A model generated the notes under the pieces. It was not told where the DNA came from, made no database searches, and was given only the letters and a program-made list of their open reading frames with translations. A stretch of 57,384 nt of DNA from positions 1 to 57,384 of the forward strand of contig VFJY01000080.1 in assembly GCA_009885825.1 (NCBI GenBank), given 5' to 3'. The position numbers were made by a program, and so were the translations under genes. Below, piece by piece: positions 34,740 to 44,490 of the stretch (the first letter of the stretch is position 1; each line of letters starts with the position of its first letter). The DNA is from Rhodobiaceae bacterium. Its GTDB lineage: Bacteria > Pseudomonadota > Alphaproteobacteria > Rhizobiales > Aestuariivirgaceae.

Positions 34740-35347
34740 CCCTGTTCGGCAATAGCGGCTTTGATCAAGGCGATGGCTTCGGCGCCATTCCATTCCGCTG
34801 GCCCCAGCAGACGCCCGATTTCGCGGCCCTGACGGTCAATGAGCACCGTGACCGGCAATCCCAGGGCCTGCAGCAGATGCAGTGCATTCGACGTCTGGTC
34901 CACGTAAAGACCTAGTGAATCAGCCCCGGTTTCCTTGAGAAAAGCCGCCGAGGCTTCAAGGCCCTTGCGGTCAACGCTCACGGCCACAACCTCAAAATCC
35001 TTGGAGCCCAGTCGTTTTTGCAAATCCGCCAGCGCCGGCATTTCCTTGCGGCATGGCGCGCACCAGGTGGCCCAGAGATTGAGCAGAACCACCCTGCCCC
35101 GCCATTGGTCAAGATTGGTGGCAGCGCCTTTTGCATCCTTGAAAACAATATCAGGAATCTGTGGTTTGTCGGTCTTGACCAAAAATGCAGCCAAAGTGCC
35201 GGTGGCAAAGGCCTTATAACCGCTGACTGGTCCCGGACTGGTTTGCCGTTGAGAACCGCCAAATAGAAAAACTCCGATGCCTATCGCAAGAATTGCCCCG
35301 CTCGCCAGAAGAATGAGGGAATTTCGATTTCGCTTTGGTTCATTCAT
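34736..35347 (-). CDS. TlpA-like thiol:disulfide interchange protein
   Basis: This is a 203-residue membrane-anchored periplasmic thioredoxin. An N-terminal anchor ([21 protein letters not shown]) precedes a redoxin domain with the WCAPC active site in [18 protein letters not shown] and the cis-proline loop [21 protein letters not shown]. TlpA proteins keep cytochrome c or Cu-A assembly cysteines reduced. ATG 35347 is chosen. It is divergent from argH with 38 bases between the two starts, and tlpA next to argH and lysA is an arrangement I associate with alphaproteobacteria. Confidence 0.9.
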   Translation of the reverse strand: MNEPKRNRNSLILLASGAILAIGIGVFLFGGSQRQTSPGPVSGYKAFATGTLAAFLVKTDKPQIPDIVFKDAKGAATNLDQWRGRVVLLNLWATWCAPCRKEMPALADLQKRLGSKDFEVVAVSVDRKGLEASAAFLKETGADSLGLYVDQTSNALHLLQALGLPVTVLIDRQGREIGRLLGPAEWNGAEAIALIKAAIAEQG

Positions 35348-35385
35348 GGCTAAAAGACTTCCCTGATTGCGGACGAGGATTTTCA

Positions 35386-36765
35386 ATGACCAATAAAATG
35401 TGGGGTGGCAGGTTCAAATCCGGGCCCGCCGCCATCATGCAAGAGATCAATGCTTCGATCAGCTTCGACAAGCGCCTGTATAGACAAGACATCGCGGGCT
35501 CGAAAGCCCATGCCGCAATGCTGGCCCAACAAGGCATCATTTCAAAATCCGACGCTGCTGAAATTAAGCGCGGACTGGATCAGGTTCAAGTGGAGATAGA
35601 GAACAACAGGTTCACGTTTTCCGAGGCCCTTGAAGACATTCATATGAATGTCGAACAGCGTCTGAAAGGCATCATTGGAGTATCCGCCGGAAGATTGCAC
35701 ACCGCACGGTCTCGGAACGACCAGGTGGCCACCGATTTCCGGCTTTATATCCGCGATATGGTGGACCATCTCGATGGCCAGCTCAGGGATTTGCAAGTGG
35801 CCCTCGCCGAAAAAGCCCTGGCCCACGCCAAGACCATCATGCCGGGCTTTACCCATATGCAGGTGGCGCAACCCGTGACATTTGGCCACCACTGCCTGGC
35901 CTATGTGGAAATGCTGGCGCGGGATCGTTCAAGATTGAAGGATGCAAGAGTGCGGATGAACGAAAGCCCCCTGGGCGCCGCAGCCCTCGCAGGCACGAGC
36001 TTTCCCATTGATCGCGCGATGACGGCGAAGGCGTTAGGCTTTGACCGGCCCATGCGGAATTCCATGGACGCCGTGGCTGACCGCGACTTTGTTCTTGAGC
36101 TTCTATCCACGGCTGCGATCTGCGCCACGCATTTATCGCGGCTGGCCGAAGAAATTGTGATCTGGTCGACAGCGCAGTTCCACTTCGTGAAACTGTCTGA
36201 CAAGTTCACCACGGGCTCCTCCATCATGCCGCAAAAGCGCAATGCCGATGCGGCGGAACTGGTGCGCGCCAAACCGGGAAGAATTCTGGGCGCGCTGACG
36301 TCCTTGCTGGTCATCATAAAGGGCCTGCCGCTGACCTATTCCAAGGACATGCAGGAAGACAAGGAGCCAGCCTTCGACGCCATCGACAATCTGTCACTTG
36401 CAATCGCCGCAACCGCCGGCATGGTGCGGGATCTGGAACCCGACAGGGATGTGATGCGCCGCGCGGCCGCAACTGGATTTTCAACGGCGACCGATTTGGC
36501 CGATTGGCTCGTCCGCACACTGAGCCTTCCATTTCGCGACGCCCATCACATCACGGGATCGATCGTCGCGCTGGCGGAAAAGCAAAACTGCGATTTGCCC
36601 GATTTGAAATTGATGGACATGCAAAAAATTGAACCGCGCATCACCAAGGATGTCTATAAGGTCTTGACTGTCGAAGCGTCGGTGAATTCACGCGCCAGCT
36701 TTGGCGGCACGGCGCCATCAAATGTAACCCGCGAAGCCAGGCGCTGGCTGAAATTACTGCAGTAG
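35386..36765 (+). CDS. argH: Argininosuccinate lyase
   Basis: ArgH splits argininosuccinate into arginine and fumarate. The 459-residue protein begins [20 protein letters not shown] and carries [36 protein letters not shown], and the fumarase-superfamily signature [25 protein letters not shown] before ATG 35386 and homology decide the start; the frame is open upstream to 35335. A small lipoprotein gene and lysA follow closely. Confidence 0.98.
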   Translation: MTNKMWGGRFKSGPAAIMQEINASISFDKRLYRQDIAGSKAHAAMLAQQGIISKSDAAEIKRGLDQVQVEIENNRFTFSEALEDIHMNVEQRLKGIIGVSAGRLHTARSRNDQVATDFRLYIRDMVDHLDGQLRDLQVALAEKALAHAKTIMPGFTHMQVAQPVTFGHHCLAYVEMLARDRSRLKDARVRMNESPLGAAALAGTSFPIDRAMTAKALGFDRPMRNSMDAVADRDFVLELLSTAAICATHLSRLAEEIVIWSTAQFHFVKLSDKFTTGSSIMPQKRNADAAELVRAKPGRILGALTSLLVIIKGLPLTYSKDMQEDKEPAFDAIDNLSLAIAATAGMVRDLEPDRDVMRRAAATGFSTATDLADWLVRTLSLPFRDAHHITGSIVALAEKQNCDLPDLKLMDMQKIEPRITKDVYKVLTVEASVNSRASFGGTAPSNVTREARRWLKLLQ

Positions 36766-36776
36766 GAAACCAATCA

Positions 36777-36884
36777 ATGAAACTCATAGTCACCATAGTG
36801 TTGTTGCTGAGTGTGGCCGCTTCTCTCAATGCCTGCGGGCGGCGCGGCGACCCAGAAGCGCCGCAATTGCAGCAGGCCCAATAG
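36777..36884 (+). CDS. lptM: Small lipoprotein, LptM-like
   Basis: This is a 35-residue lipoprotein between argH and lysA. It has a signal sequence MKLIVTIVLLLSVAASLNAC with the lipobox LNAC, and CGRRGDPEAP after the lipidated Cys20, resembling the CGxxGP start of LptM/LppL. In enterobacteria LptM helps mature LptD; in pseudomonads lppL also sits directly before lysA. AGGAAA eight bases before the ATG supports it. The stop is three bases before lysA. Confidence 0.8.
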   Translation: MKLIVTIVLLLSVAASLNACGRRGDPEAPQLQQAQ

Positions 36885-36887
36885 CCC

Positions 36888-38150
36888 ATGCATCATTTTG
36901 CCTACCATGACGGAATTCTTCATGCCGAAGACGTGAGCCTTGCTGTCATCGCCGAGGAAATCGGCACACCCTTCTATTGCTATTCGACCGCCACGCTGGA
37001 GCGCCACTATCAGGTCATGGCCAATGCGTTCAAAGGGATTGAGCACCAGATTTGCTATGCCATGAAGGCAAATTCCAATCAGGCCGTGCTCAAGACCATG
37101 GCGGATCTGGGCGCAGGCATGGATGTGGTGTCCGAAGGCGAGCTTCGCCGCGCTCTTGCCACAGGAGTGCCCGGCCGCAAAATTGTATTTTCAGGCGTTG
37201 GCAAAACGGCCCGCGAAATGGCGCTGGCCTTGAAGGAAGGCGTTTCATGTTTCAACATTGAATCGGAACCCGAGCTTGAATTGCTGTCCATCGTCGCCCA
37301 GCGCACCGGTCAGCGCGCCACGATTTCCATCCGCGTCAATCCCGATGTTGATGCCAAGACCCATGCGAAAATCACCACCGGCAAGGCCGGCAACAAGTTC
37401 GGCATTTCCTTCGGGCGCGCTTCCGAAGTCTATGCCCGCGCCGCTGCCCTGCCCGGCCTTGATGTGGCGGGCATCGACATGCACATTGGCAGCCAGATCA
37501 CGGAGCTTGAGCCCTTCGAACAGGCTTTCCGCCTGATGGCCGAACTGACAACACAACTGAAATCCGAAGGTCACAACATTCGCCACCTTGATTTGGGCGG
37601 TGGGCTTGGCGTGCCTTATCGCGGCACCAATGACGTGCCGCCGCACCCCGATGAATACGCCGCCATGGTGCATCGCACCCTTGGCCACTTGGGGTTGAAA
37701 TATGTTCTGGAACCCGGCCGCATGATCGTTGGCAATGCCGGAATTCTGGTCTCTCGCGTGATCTATGTGAAGGAAACCGGCGAAAACTGCTTCATCATTC
37801 AGGACGCCGCCATGAATGATCTGATCCGCCCGACGCTTTATGACGCCTATCATGAGATTATCCCGGTGAAGCAGGCAGAACCTGCGATGGTGGTTGCCGA
37901 CATCGTGGGTCCCGTGTGTGAATCCGGTGATTATCTCGCCAAGGCGCGGCGCATGGGAAAACCCGAGCCCGGCGATCTCCTGGCCACCATGACGGCGGGG
38001 GCATATGGCGCCGTCCAGTCGGGAACCTACAACACCAGGCCCCTCGTGGCCGAAGTTTTGGTGAAAGCCGATAGATGGTCGCTTGTGCGGCCCCGCCAGA
38101 CCTATGAGGAACTGATTGGCCTGGATCAGCCCGCCAGCTGGCAGTCCTAG
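36888..38150 (+). CDS. lysA: Diaminopimelate decarboxylase
   Basis: LysA decarboxylates meso-diaminopimelate to lysine with PLP. The 420-residue alanine-racemase-fold protein has the Schiff-base lysine in QICYAMKANSNQAVL, the phosphate-binding glycines in HLDLGGGLGVPY, and the substrate-binding segment VGPVCESGDYLAK. ATG 36888 follows the lptM stop by three bases. Family-typical length. Confidence 0.98.
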   Translation: MHHFAYHDGILHAEDVSLAVIAEEIGTPFYCYSTATLERHYQVMANAFKGIEHQICYAMKANSNQAVLKTMADLGAGMDVVSEGELRRALATGVPGRKIVFSGVGKTAREMALALKEGVSCFNIESEPELELLSIVAQRTGQRATISIRVNPDVDAKTHAKITTGKAGNKFGISFGRASEVYARAAALPGLDVAGIDMHIGSQITELEPFEQAFRLMAELTTQLKSEGHNIRHLDLGGGLGVPYRGTNDVPPHPDEYAAMVHRTLGHLGLKYVLEPGRMIVGNAGILVSRVIYVKETGENCFIIQDAAMNDLIRPTLYDAYHEIIPVKQAEPAMVVADIVGPVCESGDYLAKARRMGKPEPGDLLATMTAGAYGAVQSGTYNTRPLVAEVLVKADRWSLVRPRQTYEELIGLDQPASWQS

Positions 38151-38161
38151 CTCTTAATAAA

Positions 38162-38212
38162 GTGATCACATGAAACCGGCATAATTCCGCCCATCTGTGA
38201 TAATATGAAACC
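38162..38212. repeat. Pair of 16-base direct repeats before the TIGR02302 gene
   Basis: GTGATCACATGAAACC (38162-38177) and GTGATAATATGAAACC (38197-38212) match at 14 of 16 positions, with starts 35 bases apart, and end four bases before the ATG at 38216. The first copy contains the palindrome GTGATCAC. They could be binding sites for a repressor of the downstream gene or a chance duplication. Confidence 0.4.
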
Positions 38213-38215
38213 ACC

Positions 38216-40738
38216 ATGACGAGACTGGCGCAGGCAGGCATCGAACGGAAAATTACCCTCGCGCGGGCAGCCCTTGGCTGGGAAGCCCTGTGGGCCGCCC
38301 TGTGCTGGCCGCTGATATTAGCTGCTGCGTTGGCAGTACTCATATTTTCCGGTTTTTTGCCCGAGCTTCCCGATGTGATCCGCTACGGCCTTTTGACTCT
38401 GGGCGTCGGCGGACTCCTCTGGTCACTGCGCTCATTTTGGGGGTTCCGTTTACCCACCTCCCATGATGCGATGCGGCGCATTGAAACGAATTCCAGCCTT
38501 GCCAATCGCCCGGTTTCCGCCCTGAATGACAGGCTCGCCGGCGGCAGCATCGATGATGCAAGCCTTGCCCTGTGGGAGGAGCACAAGCGGCGACAATTGG
38601 CGGCCCTCACCAACTTGAAAATCGGCGCGCCACAGTCAACCTGGCGCGACCTTGATCCCATGTCCTTGCGGGTGCCAGCCAGCCTCGCCCTGATTGTGAG
38701 CCTTTTTCTGGCCCAGGGCGACGGGCTTTCACAGCTCAGGGACGCCTTCCACGTGGGGCCAGCGGCCGCGCGAGTCCCGATGAGTTTGGACGCCTGGTTG
38801 AAACCACCGGCCTACACCGGCAAGCCGCCGCTGCTGCTCACCAGCCCAACCTATGTTGAAAGGCTCAAGACCGATGGTGAAATTCTGGTTCCTGAAAACG
38901 CCGGCCTCACCATTCGCGTGAACGGCGCGAACGAACCCCGGCTTAGCTTCTCTGGATTGACGGACGCAGGGCAGGCGCCCGTTGAGTTGGGCGATCAAAA
39001 AGTCAGAACCAAATTCGAAAACGGCGTGTTTGAAGCCGAGGCCCAGCTTACCCATCCAGCGCTGGTTCAGGTGTTTGACGGCAACACCGAACTTGCGGGC
39101 TGGCGGATCTCGCTCATTCCGGACAACCCGCCCACCATCGCGATTGCAGGACAGCCAGCAGCCGCAAAGCTCGGCAGTCTTTCGCTCAAATGGAAGGCGG
39201 CCGATGACTATGGTGTGGCCTCCGTCACCTCACATATCGATTTGGCCGATGAACAGGCTGACGGCGTTGGCTTCACCGGCAACGGCGTGTTCATGTTTGA
39301 TCCACCCAAATTGAACATGGCGCTCCGAAAGCGCTCGCCCAAGGAGGAGCGGGGAACGACCAATGCCGATCTGAGCGCCCATCCGTGGGCGGGCCTCATG
39401 GTCGACCTGACACTTGATGCGACGGACGCGGCAAAGCAAACCGCAACGAGTGAAACACTTTCCTTCAAACTGCCCGAGAGATATTTCACCAGGCCCCTGG
39501 CCAGGGCATTGGTTGAACAACGCAAGACCCTGATCATGGATCCCGATGCTTCAGGTGAGGTTGTGAAGTTGCTCTCGGCAATCCTGATTTATCCGGAAGG
39601 CCTGATTGAAAGCAGTGGCTCCCATCTGGCGATTGCCGCCGTCGTCTCGCGCATACGCAGCATCGGCACCCATGAGGATGTGGAAGAGGCCGTCGACATG
39701 CTCTGGCAGGTGGCGGTCCGCATCGAGGAGGGCGAGCTTTCCGATGCCAGGGCGGAACTGGAAGCTGCGAGAAAGGCGCTGGAACGCGCCATAGCCGAAG
39801 GAGCGACGCCGGAGCAATTGAAGGAGCTGATGTCGAAGCTTCGCGAAGCCATGGACAAATATCTGCAGTCCATGAGGAAGGAAATGGAAAAGCGCCTGGC
39901 CGAGGGGCAATCCAACCCGCAAAAACCATCGCCAAACAGCCGCACCATAACCGAGCAGGACCTGCAGAAGATGCTCGATGCCATTGAGAAACTCGCTGAA
40001 AGCGGCTCCAGGGAGGCAGCCCAGGATTTGCTGGCCCAGCTTGAGGACCTGCTGAAGAACATGGAGCCCGGCATGACCCAGCAGGGCAGCCAGCAAGGCC
40101 AGCAGGACGGCTCAGAAATGCTCAATGAGCTCTCGGAAATGATGCGCAGACAACAGGAACTAATGGACCAGACCCAGCGCGGCCAGGGCGAGGAAATGGG
40201 CGAGATGGGGGATCAGCAAGGCGATGATCCGGGCAACCGGAGCGGCAACTCAGGATCAGGCGCCTTGGCCGACAGGCAGGGTGATCTTGCCCGGCAACTC
40301 CAACAATTCATGGACAGGCTCGGCCAGCAGGGCTTGCGGGCCCCCCCGCAACTGGGTGAGGCCGGGCGGCAAATGGGGGGTGCCAGGGAGTCTTTGGAGC
40401 AACGCGACCAGCAGCAGGCTTTGGGCCAGCAGGGCGAGGCCCTCGACCAGATGCGCAAAGGGGCCCAGGACATGGCCCGCCAGATGCAGCAGCAGGCCCG
40501 TGGCAATCAGGACAATACCGGACCCGATGGCGAGGCCCGCGGCAATGCCGATCCCCTCGGGCGGCCCATGCCAAGCAATGAGGAAGACTACGGCCCGAGG
40601 GAAGATATGCTGCCGTCGGAGCAGGCCATAGCCCGCGCCCGTGAAATATTGGAGAGCCTGCGCAGCCGTTCCAGCATTCCCGATCTTCCCCGTATCGACC
40701 GGGACTACATCGAGCGCCTCTTGCGCGGACTTTATTAG
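38216..40738 (+). CDS. TIGR02302 / DUF4175 family membrane protein
   Basis: This is an 840-residue alphaproteobacterial protein of unproven function. Two N-terminal hydrophobic helices (around residues 25-70) are followed by a third near residue 150. A long periplasmic-type region with GGxP-like PPAYTGKPPLLL comes next, and residues ~540-760 are coiled coil rich in Gln, Glu and Met (EMMRRQQELMDQTQ; REMEKRL). The C-terminus ends RSRSSIPDLPRIDRDYIERL. Its place beside lysA and hpt is typical. An envelope role is inferred from topology only. Confidence 0.88.
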   Translation: MTRLAQAGIERKITLARAALGWEALWAALCWPLILAAALAVLIFSGFLPELPDVIRYGLLTLGVGGLLWSLRSFWGFRLPTSHDAMRRIETNSSLANRPVSALNDRLAGGSIDDASLALWEEHKRRQLAALTNLKIGAPQSTWRDLDPMSLRVPASLALIVSLFLAQGDGLSQLRDAFHVGPAAARVPMSLDAWLKPPAYTGKPPLLLTSPTYVERLKTDGEILVPENAGLTIRVNGANEPRLSFSGLTDAGQAPVELGDQKVRTKFENGVFEAEAQLTHPALVQVFDGNTELAGWRISLIPDNPPTIAIAGQPAAAKLGSLSLKWKAADDYGVASVTSHIDLADEQADGVGFTGNGVFMFDPPKLNMALRKRSPKEERGTTNADLSAHPWAGLMVDLTLDATDAAKQTATSETLSFKLPERYFTRPLARALVEQRKTLIMDPDASGEVVKLLSAILIYPEGLIESSGSHLAIAAVVSRIRSIGTHEDVEEAVDMLWQVAVRIEEGELSDARAELEAARKALERAIAEGATPEQLKELMSKLREAMDKYLQSMRKEMEKRLAEGQSNPQKPSPNSRTITEQDLQKMLDAIEKLAESGSREAAQDLLAQLEDLLKNMEPGMTQQGSQQGQQDGSEMLNELSEMMRRQQELMDQTQRGQGEEMGEMGDQQGDDPGNRSGNSGSGALADRQGDLARQLQQFMDRLGQQGLRAPPQLGEAGRQMGGARESLEQRDQQQALGQQGEALDQMRKGAQDMARQMQQQARGNQDNTGPDGEARGNADPLGRPMPSNEEDYGPREDMLPSEQAIARAREILESLRSRSSIPDLPRIDRDYIERLLRGLY

Positions 40739-41286
40739 TCGGCGGTCACAATGTGTCCGACGAAAGGCAGTTCGCGGAATTGATGGGCCATATCCATGCC
40801 ATAGCCCACCACAAATTTGTCGGGGCAGACGAAACCACAGAAATCGGCCTTGATGTTGGCCGCCAGATGTCCAGGCTTTTCCAGCAGGACGGCGGTCATG
40901 ACACTGGATGCGCCGCGCGCCGCCAGCAAATCCTTGGCGAAGGCCAGGGTGCGGCCTGATTCCAGAATATCATCGACCAGCATCACGTCACGGTCCTGTA
41001 TTTTCGATTCGATATCGCGCAGCACTTCAACCTGGCCTGAAGACGTGGTGGCCGCACGGTAGCTGGCGAGAATCATGAAATCAACTTCCGGCGACAGCCC
41101 AGCGTGATGCATGGCGCGAATCAGGTCGGCGGCAAAAATGAAACTACCCTTGAGAACGGGCACCACCAGCAGGTTTTTGGGCTTTCGTCCTGCGATTTCC
41201 CTAGCCAGCACCATGATGCGCGCCGCAATCTCCGCCTCTGAGAAAAGCACTGAAATCCGGTGGCCGTCGATCGTCATGTCACTCAT
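40735..41286 (-). CDS. hpt: Hypoxanthine phosphoribosyltransferase
   Basis: Hpt salvages hypoxanthine (and guanine) with PRPP. The 183-residue protein has LLVVPVLKGSFIFAADLIRAM, a flexible loop region ILASYRAATTSSGQVEV, and the PRPP-binding motif VMLVDDILESGRTLAFAKDLL. The end overlaps the convergent TIGR02302 gene by four bases, and its start overlaps the stop of the zinc-ribbon gene (ATGA), so the two leftward genes are coupled. Confidence 0.96.
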   Translation of the reverse strand: MSDMTIDGHRISVLFSEAEIAARIMVLAREIAGRKPKNLLVVPVLKGSFIFAADLIRAMHHAGLSPEVDFMILASYRAATTSSGQVEVLRDIESKIQDRDVMLVDDILESGRTLAFAKDLLAARGASSVMTAVLLEKPGHLAANIKADFCGFVCPDKFVVGYGMDMAHQFRELPFVGHIVTAD

Positions 41287-41993
41287 GGACTGGGGTTTGA
41301 GCCTATTTCATGCGCATGCGCAAAGCGAATCTCGACGTTTTTCGCAGATTCCGGCGACGATGCGACGCGGGTCATGAAATTTGTGGTTTCACCCGCCTTG
41401 AGCGGCCGGATGCCCGTGTCCAGCGTCCAGCTATAGACCTCCCCCGATTTTTCGTCTCGCAGTCCAAAGCGCAGCCACGGAATTTTCTGCGATGAGCCGG
41501 AAATATTGACGATCTCGCCCTTGATGGTGAGCACCCGCGCACCATCGATAATGACATGTTGTTGCTCGACCCGGCGCACTTCAAGGCCATAGATATTGAC
41601 ATCATAGCCCAGGACGTCATAGGCCCTGACCGCAATGGGAGCGACGCTGACAACCGTTCGCGGGAAAGCGGCGGCGGCGGCGACCGGCATGGCAAGGCAG
41701 GCAGCCAGAATGGCCCAGCCCCGGAGCCTGGACAGGCGCATTCGCCTCTTGGCCTCAAATTCGGCCTTGGCCAGGCGCGAAGCTTCGACCAGCCGCTTCA
41801 CCTCATGATCGGGCTCGAAACTGTGGTCAACGACCGCAGGCAGATTCCGCGGCGAGATGTCGACGATTTCGATGGCGCGGCCTTCGATCCAGCCATGCCC
41901 GCAGGAGGCGCAATTGATGGCCAGTCCGTCACCATTCAGCCGCCGTTCCGGAAAATTATAGCGTGTCGAACAAGAGGGGCAGGTGATGATCAT
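41283..41993 (-). CDS. MJ0042-type zinc-ribbon membrane protein
   Basis: This 236-residue protein starts with a zinc ribbon, MIITCPSCSTRYNFP and then INCASCGHGW (two CxxC pairs), followed by an acidic linker, one transmembrane helix (GWAILAACLAMPVAAAAAF, residues ~92-110), and a ~120-residue periplasmic domain of DUF3426 type. A role is not established. It is divergent from ftsE, with a CtrA-type box in the shared 123-base gap, and coupled to hpt. Confidence 0.85.
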   Translation of the reverse strand: MIITCPSCSTRYNFPERRLNGDGLAINCASCGHGWIEGRAIEIVDISPRNLPAVVDHSFEPDHEVKRLVEASRLAKAEFEAKRRMRLSRLRGWAILAACLAMPVAAAAAFPRTVVSVAPIAVRAYDVLGYDVNIYGLEVRRVEQQHVIIDGARVLTIKGEIVNISGSSQKIPWLRFGLRDEKSGEVYSWTLDTGIRPLKAGETTNFMTRVASSPESAKNVEIRFAHAHEIGSNPSP

Positions 41994-42055
41994 ATTGAGA
42001 ACGCACTATTCCTTGAAAAATGAAGCTCGCACTTAAGGATTAACAACAAACAGGG

Positions 42056-42070
42056 TTAATGCGCCGTTAA
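42056..42070. promoter_or_regulatory. CtrA-type binding site between the zinc-ribbon gene and ftsE
   Basis: TTAA-TGCGCCG-TTAA fits the CtrA consensus TTAA-N7-TTAA exactly, 46 bases before the ftsE start. A further TTAA and TTAAC lie at 42033-42044. CtrA controls cell division genes in alphaproteobacteria, so regulation of ftsEX by this master regulator is plausible. The site could serve either divergent gene. Confidence 0.5.
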
Positions 42071-42116
42071 AGGCTTTTGTGGTGAAACCTGATTTTGAGG
42101 GCAATGGAGCGATTAT

Positions 42117-42773
42117 TTGGTTCGGCTTGACAGTGTGGGCCTGCGCTATGGCGACGGGCCAGAGATTTTGAGGGACGTGAGCTTCCGCCTGAAACCCGGC
42201 TCCTTCTGCTTTCTCACGGGCCCATCGGGCGCGGGCAAGACATCCTTGCTGCGCTTGATGTTTCTGGCCCTCAAGCCAACCCGCGGCCTCATCAGTATTT
42301 TCGGGCGCGATGTTGCTTCCCTGAATCCGAAGTTTCTGCCGCTGATGCGGCGGCGCATTGGTGTGGTGTTCCAGGAATTCAAGCTGCTTGATCATCTGAC
42401 CACATTTGACAACGTGGCGCTGCCCTTGCGGGTCATGGGCCAGCGCCCCGAGACCTATCGGGCCGATGTCATGGACCTGTTGAGCTGGGTGGGCCTTGCC
42501 GACCAGGCCCACGCCTATCCGCCGGTTTTATCGGGCGGCGAGAAGCAACGTGCCGCCATTGCCCGAGCCGTGATTTCAAGACCGGAACTGCTGCTGGCCG
42601 ATGAACCCACCGGCAATGTGGATCCCATCCTCGCCAAGCGCCTGCTGCATTTGCTGCTGGAACTGAACAAGCTGGGAACCACCGTTTTTCTGGCAACCCA
42701 TGACCTGAAGCTGGTGGCCCAGGCCCAGGCGCCGGTTTTGCATCTCGAACGGGGAGTTCTGAGAGCCGCATGA
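42117..42773 (+). CDS. ftsE: Cell division ATP-binding protein FtsE
   Basis: FtsE is the ATPase of the FtsEX complex that activates periplasmic cell-wall hydrolases at the septum. The 218-residue protein has Walker A GPSGAGKTSLL, signature LSGGEKQRAAIARAV, Walker [13 protein letters not shown], and VFLATHDLKLV. The FtsE hallmark RRIGVVFQEFKLLDHLTTFDNV is present. The start is TTG 42117 with GGAG seven bases upstream. Its stop overlaps the ftsX start. Confidence 0.96.
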   Translation: MVRLDSVGLRYGDGPEILRDVSFRLKPGSFCFLTGPSGAGKTSLLRLMFLALKPTRGLISIFGRDVASLNPKFLPLMRRRIGVVFQEFKLLDHLTTFDNVALPLRVMGQRPETYRADVMDLLSWVGLADQAHAYPPVLSGGEKQRAAIARAVISRPELLLADEPTGNVDPILAKRLLHLLLELNKLGTTVFLATHDLKLVAQAQAPVLHLERGVLRAA

Positions 42774-43681
42774 GAAGCCCGCGAACATTCCGGACCGGGC
42801 CCATCATCCGGCCAGAAGCCGCGCCCATCAGGGCGCTGACCGTCACCATGACCGTGATGTGCTATCTCGCCTGCCTCGCCATTGGCGCGCTCATCCTGAT
42901 CAATCGTGCCGTGGACACCTGGACCAGCGGCCTGTCGCGCGAGGTGACCGTGCAGGTGCGCATGCTGCGCGACACGGATGTCGAGCGCGAGGTGGCCAAG
43001 GCGAGGGAAATTCTCGGCGCCACATCTGGCATTGTGGGGGTTGACGTTCTCGACCGTGACGCAGGGGCAAAACTCCTGGAGCCATGGCTGGGGACTGGAA
43101 ATCTGGCTGACCTGCCAATTCCCCGCCTGATCAGGGTGACCATCGACGAGGCCCACCCGCCGGATTTTGCGGCCCTTGGCGAAAGTCTCGAGGCCGGCGT
43201 GAAAGGCGCCGTTCTCGATACCCACCGCCGATGGGAAGCGGAGCTGACCCGCATGGCGGACGCCCTTTCAACCCTGTCCTATGCTATCCTGTCGCTCATC
43301 TGCGTCTCCGCCATCGCCATGGTGATTTTCGCCACCCGCACCGTGCTCGACGCCAACGCCCATGTGGTGGATGTCCTGCATCTCGTGGGCGCCAAGAACG
43401 GCTACATCGCCCGCCAGATCGACGGGCGCTTTTTGAAGACCGGCCTGATGGCGGGCCTGCTGGGCGTGGCCCTTGGACTTCTCACTTTCTTTCTTCTGGG
43501 CCTTGCGGGAACCGTGGGCGCGGGCGGCGTGGCCGACGCCAGCCGGGGCTTGTTGTTCGCGGCCCCCGACATCGCCGTGTGGAGCTATGGGGCACTGCTG
43601 AGTGTCCCGGTCATTGCCACGCTGATTTGCCTCATCACGTCGCGCGTCACCCTCATCCGCATGCTGGGTCGCGTGTTGTGA
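42770..43681 (+). CDS. ftsX: Cell division protein FtsX
   Basis: FtsX is the permease-like partner of FtsE and signals through its periplasmic loop to peptidoglycan hydrolases. The 303-residue protein has four transmembrane helices: one near residues 25-45, then a ~120-residue periplasmic domain (VTVQVRMLRDTD ... LLEPWLG), and three C-terminal helices including LICVSAIAMVIFATRTVLDANAHVVDVLHLVGA (shown here in parts). It is coupled to ftsE by ATGA and to plsC by GTGA. Confidence 0.95.
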   Translation: MRSPRTFRTGPIIRPEAAPIRALTVTMTVMCYLACLAIGALILINRAVDTWTSGLSREVTVQVRMLRDTDVEREVAKAREILGATSGIVGVDVLDRDAGAKLLEPWLGTGNLADLPIPRLIRVTIDEAHPPDFAALGESLEAGVKGAVLDTHRRWEAELTRMADALSTLSYAILSLICVSAIAMVIFATRTVLDANAHVVDVLHLVGAKNGYIARQIDGRFLKTGLMAGLLGVALGLLTFFLLGLAGTVGAGGVADASRGLLFAAPDIAVWSYGALLSVPVIATLICLITSRVTLIRMLGRVL

Positions 43682-44421
43682 CAGCGTTCCGCTCCGTCAT
43701 TTTCAATATTGTTTTCTACCTGAACCTCGCCGCGTTCCTGCTGCTGGGCTCGGTGTTTTTCGCGGCGCCGCGCAAATGGGCGATCCGCGCGCTGCAAGCC
43801 TGGGCGCGGACATCGCTGTGGTGGCTGCGCGTCATTTGCGGCACCAGAATTGAAGTTCGCGGCCTGCGGAATATTCCGGCAGGCGCTATTCTGGTGGCAG
43901 GCAAGCACCAGTCCTTCTGGGAAACCTTCGCCATCCTGCCCTATCTCGATGATCCCTGCATGGTGCTCAAGAAGGAGTTGACCTGGATTCCTTTTTTCGG
44001 CTGGTTCATCTTCAAGTTCCGCATGATCGCGGTGGAGCGGAGCGCGGGTTCCGCAGCGCTGAGAAAGCTGATGGCGAGGGGTGTGGCCGAATTGGCCAGT
44101 GGCCGCCAGATCGTCATCATGCCGGAAGGCACGAGGCGGGCACCTGATGCCCCACCCGATTACAAGCCGGGCGCCGCGGCGCTTTACGCGACACTGGGCT
44201 GCCCCTGCCTGCCCTTAGCGCTGAACTCCGGCCTCTATTGGCCCCGGCGCAAATTCCAGCGCAACCCCGGAACCATCATCCTCGAATTTCTCCCGGTGAT
44301 ACCAGAAGGCCTGCCCCGCAAGGCGTTTCAGGAGCGCCTGGAAGAGGCCATCGAAACCGCCACGACGCGGTTGGTGGCGGAGGGACGGTTGCAGCTCGGG
44401 GCGACCGTTGGGGTGAAGTGA
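43678..44421 (+). CDS. plsC: 1-acyl-sn-glycerol-3-phosphate acyltransferase
   Basis: PlsC acylates lysophosphatidic acid to phosphatidic acid in the inner membrane. The 247-residue protein has an N-terminal hydrophobic anchor and the acyltransferase motifs: VAGKHQSFWETFAI (Hx4D-like; here HQSFWE has Glu in place of Asp), FIFKFRMIAVERSAG, and IMPEGTRRAPDA. The start is GTG 43678, overlapping the ftsX stop; the frame is open further upstream as an ftsX shadow. It closes the ftsEX-plsC operon. Confidence 0.92.
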   Translation: MTAFRSVIFNIVFYLNLAAFLLLGSVFFAAPRKWAIRALQAWARTSLWWLRVICGTRIEVRGLRNIPAGAILVAGKHQSFWETFAILPYLDDPCMVLKKELTWIPFFGWFIFKFRMIAVERSAGSAALRKLMARGVAELASGRQIVIMPEGTRRAPDAPPDYKPGAAALYATLGCPCLPLALNSGLYWPRRKFQRNPGTIILEFLPVIPEGLPRKAFQERLEEAIETATTRLVAEGRLQLGATVGVK

Positions 44422-44490
44422 GATTTTTGACTTGGCAAATCCCGCCAGCACTTCTGTTGGCGCGGCGTGACAGGAACTGCCCACCCGAAA

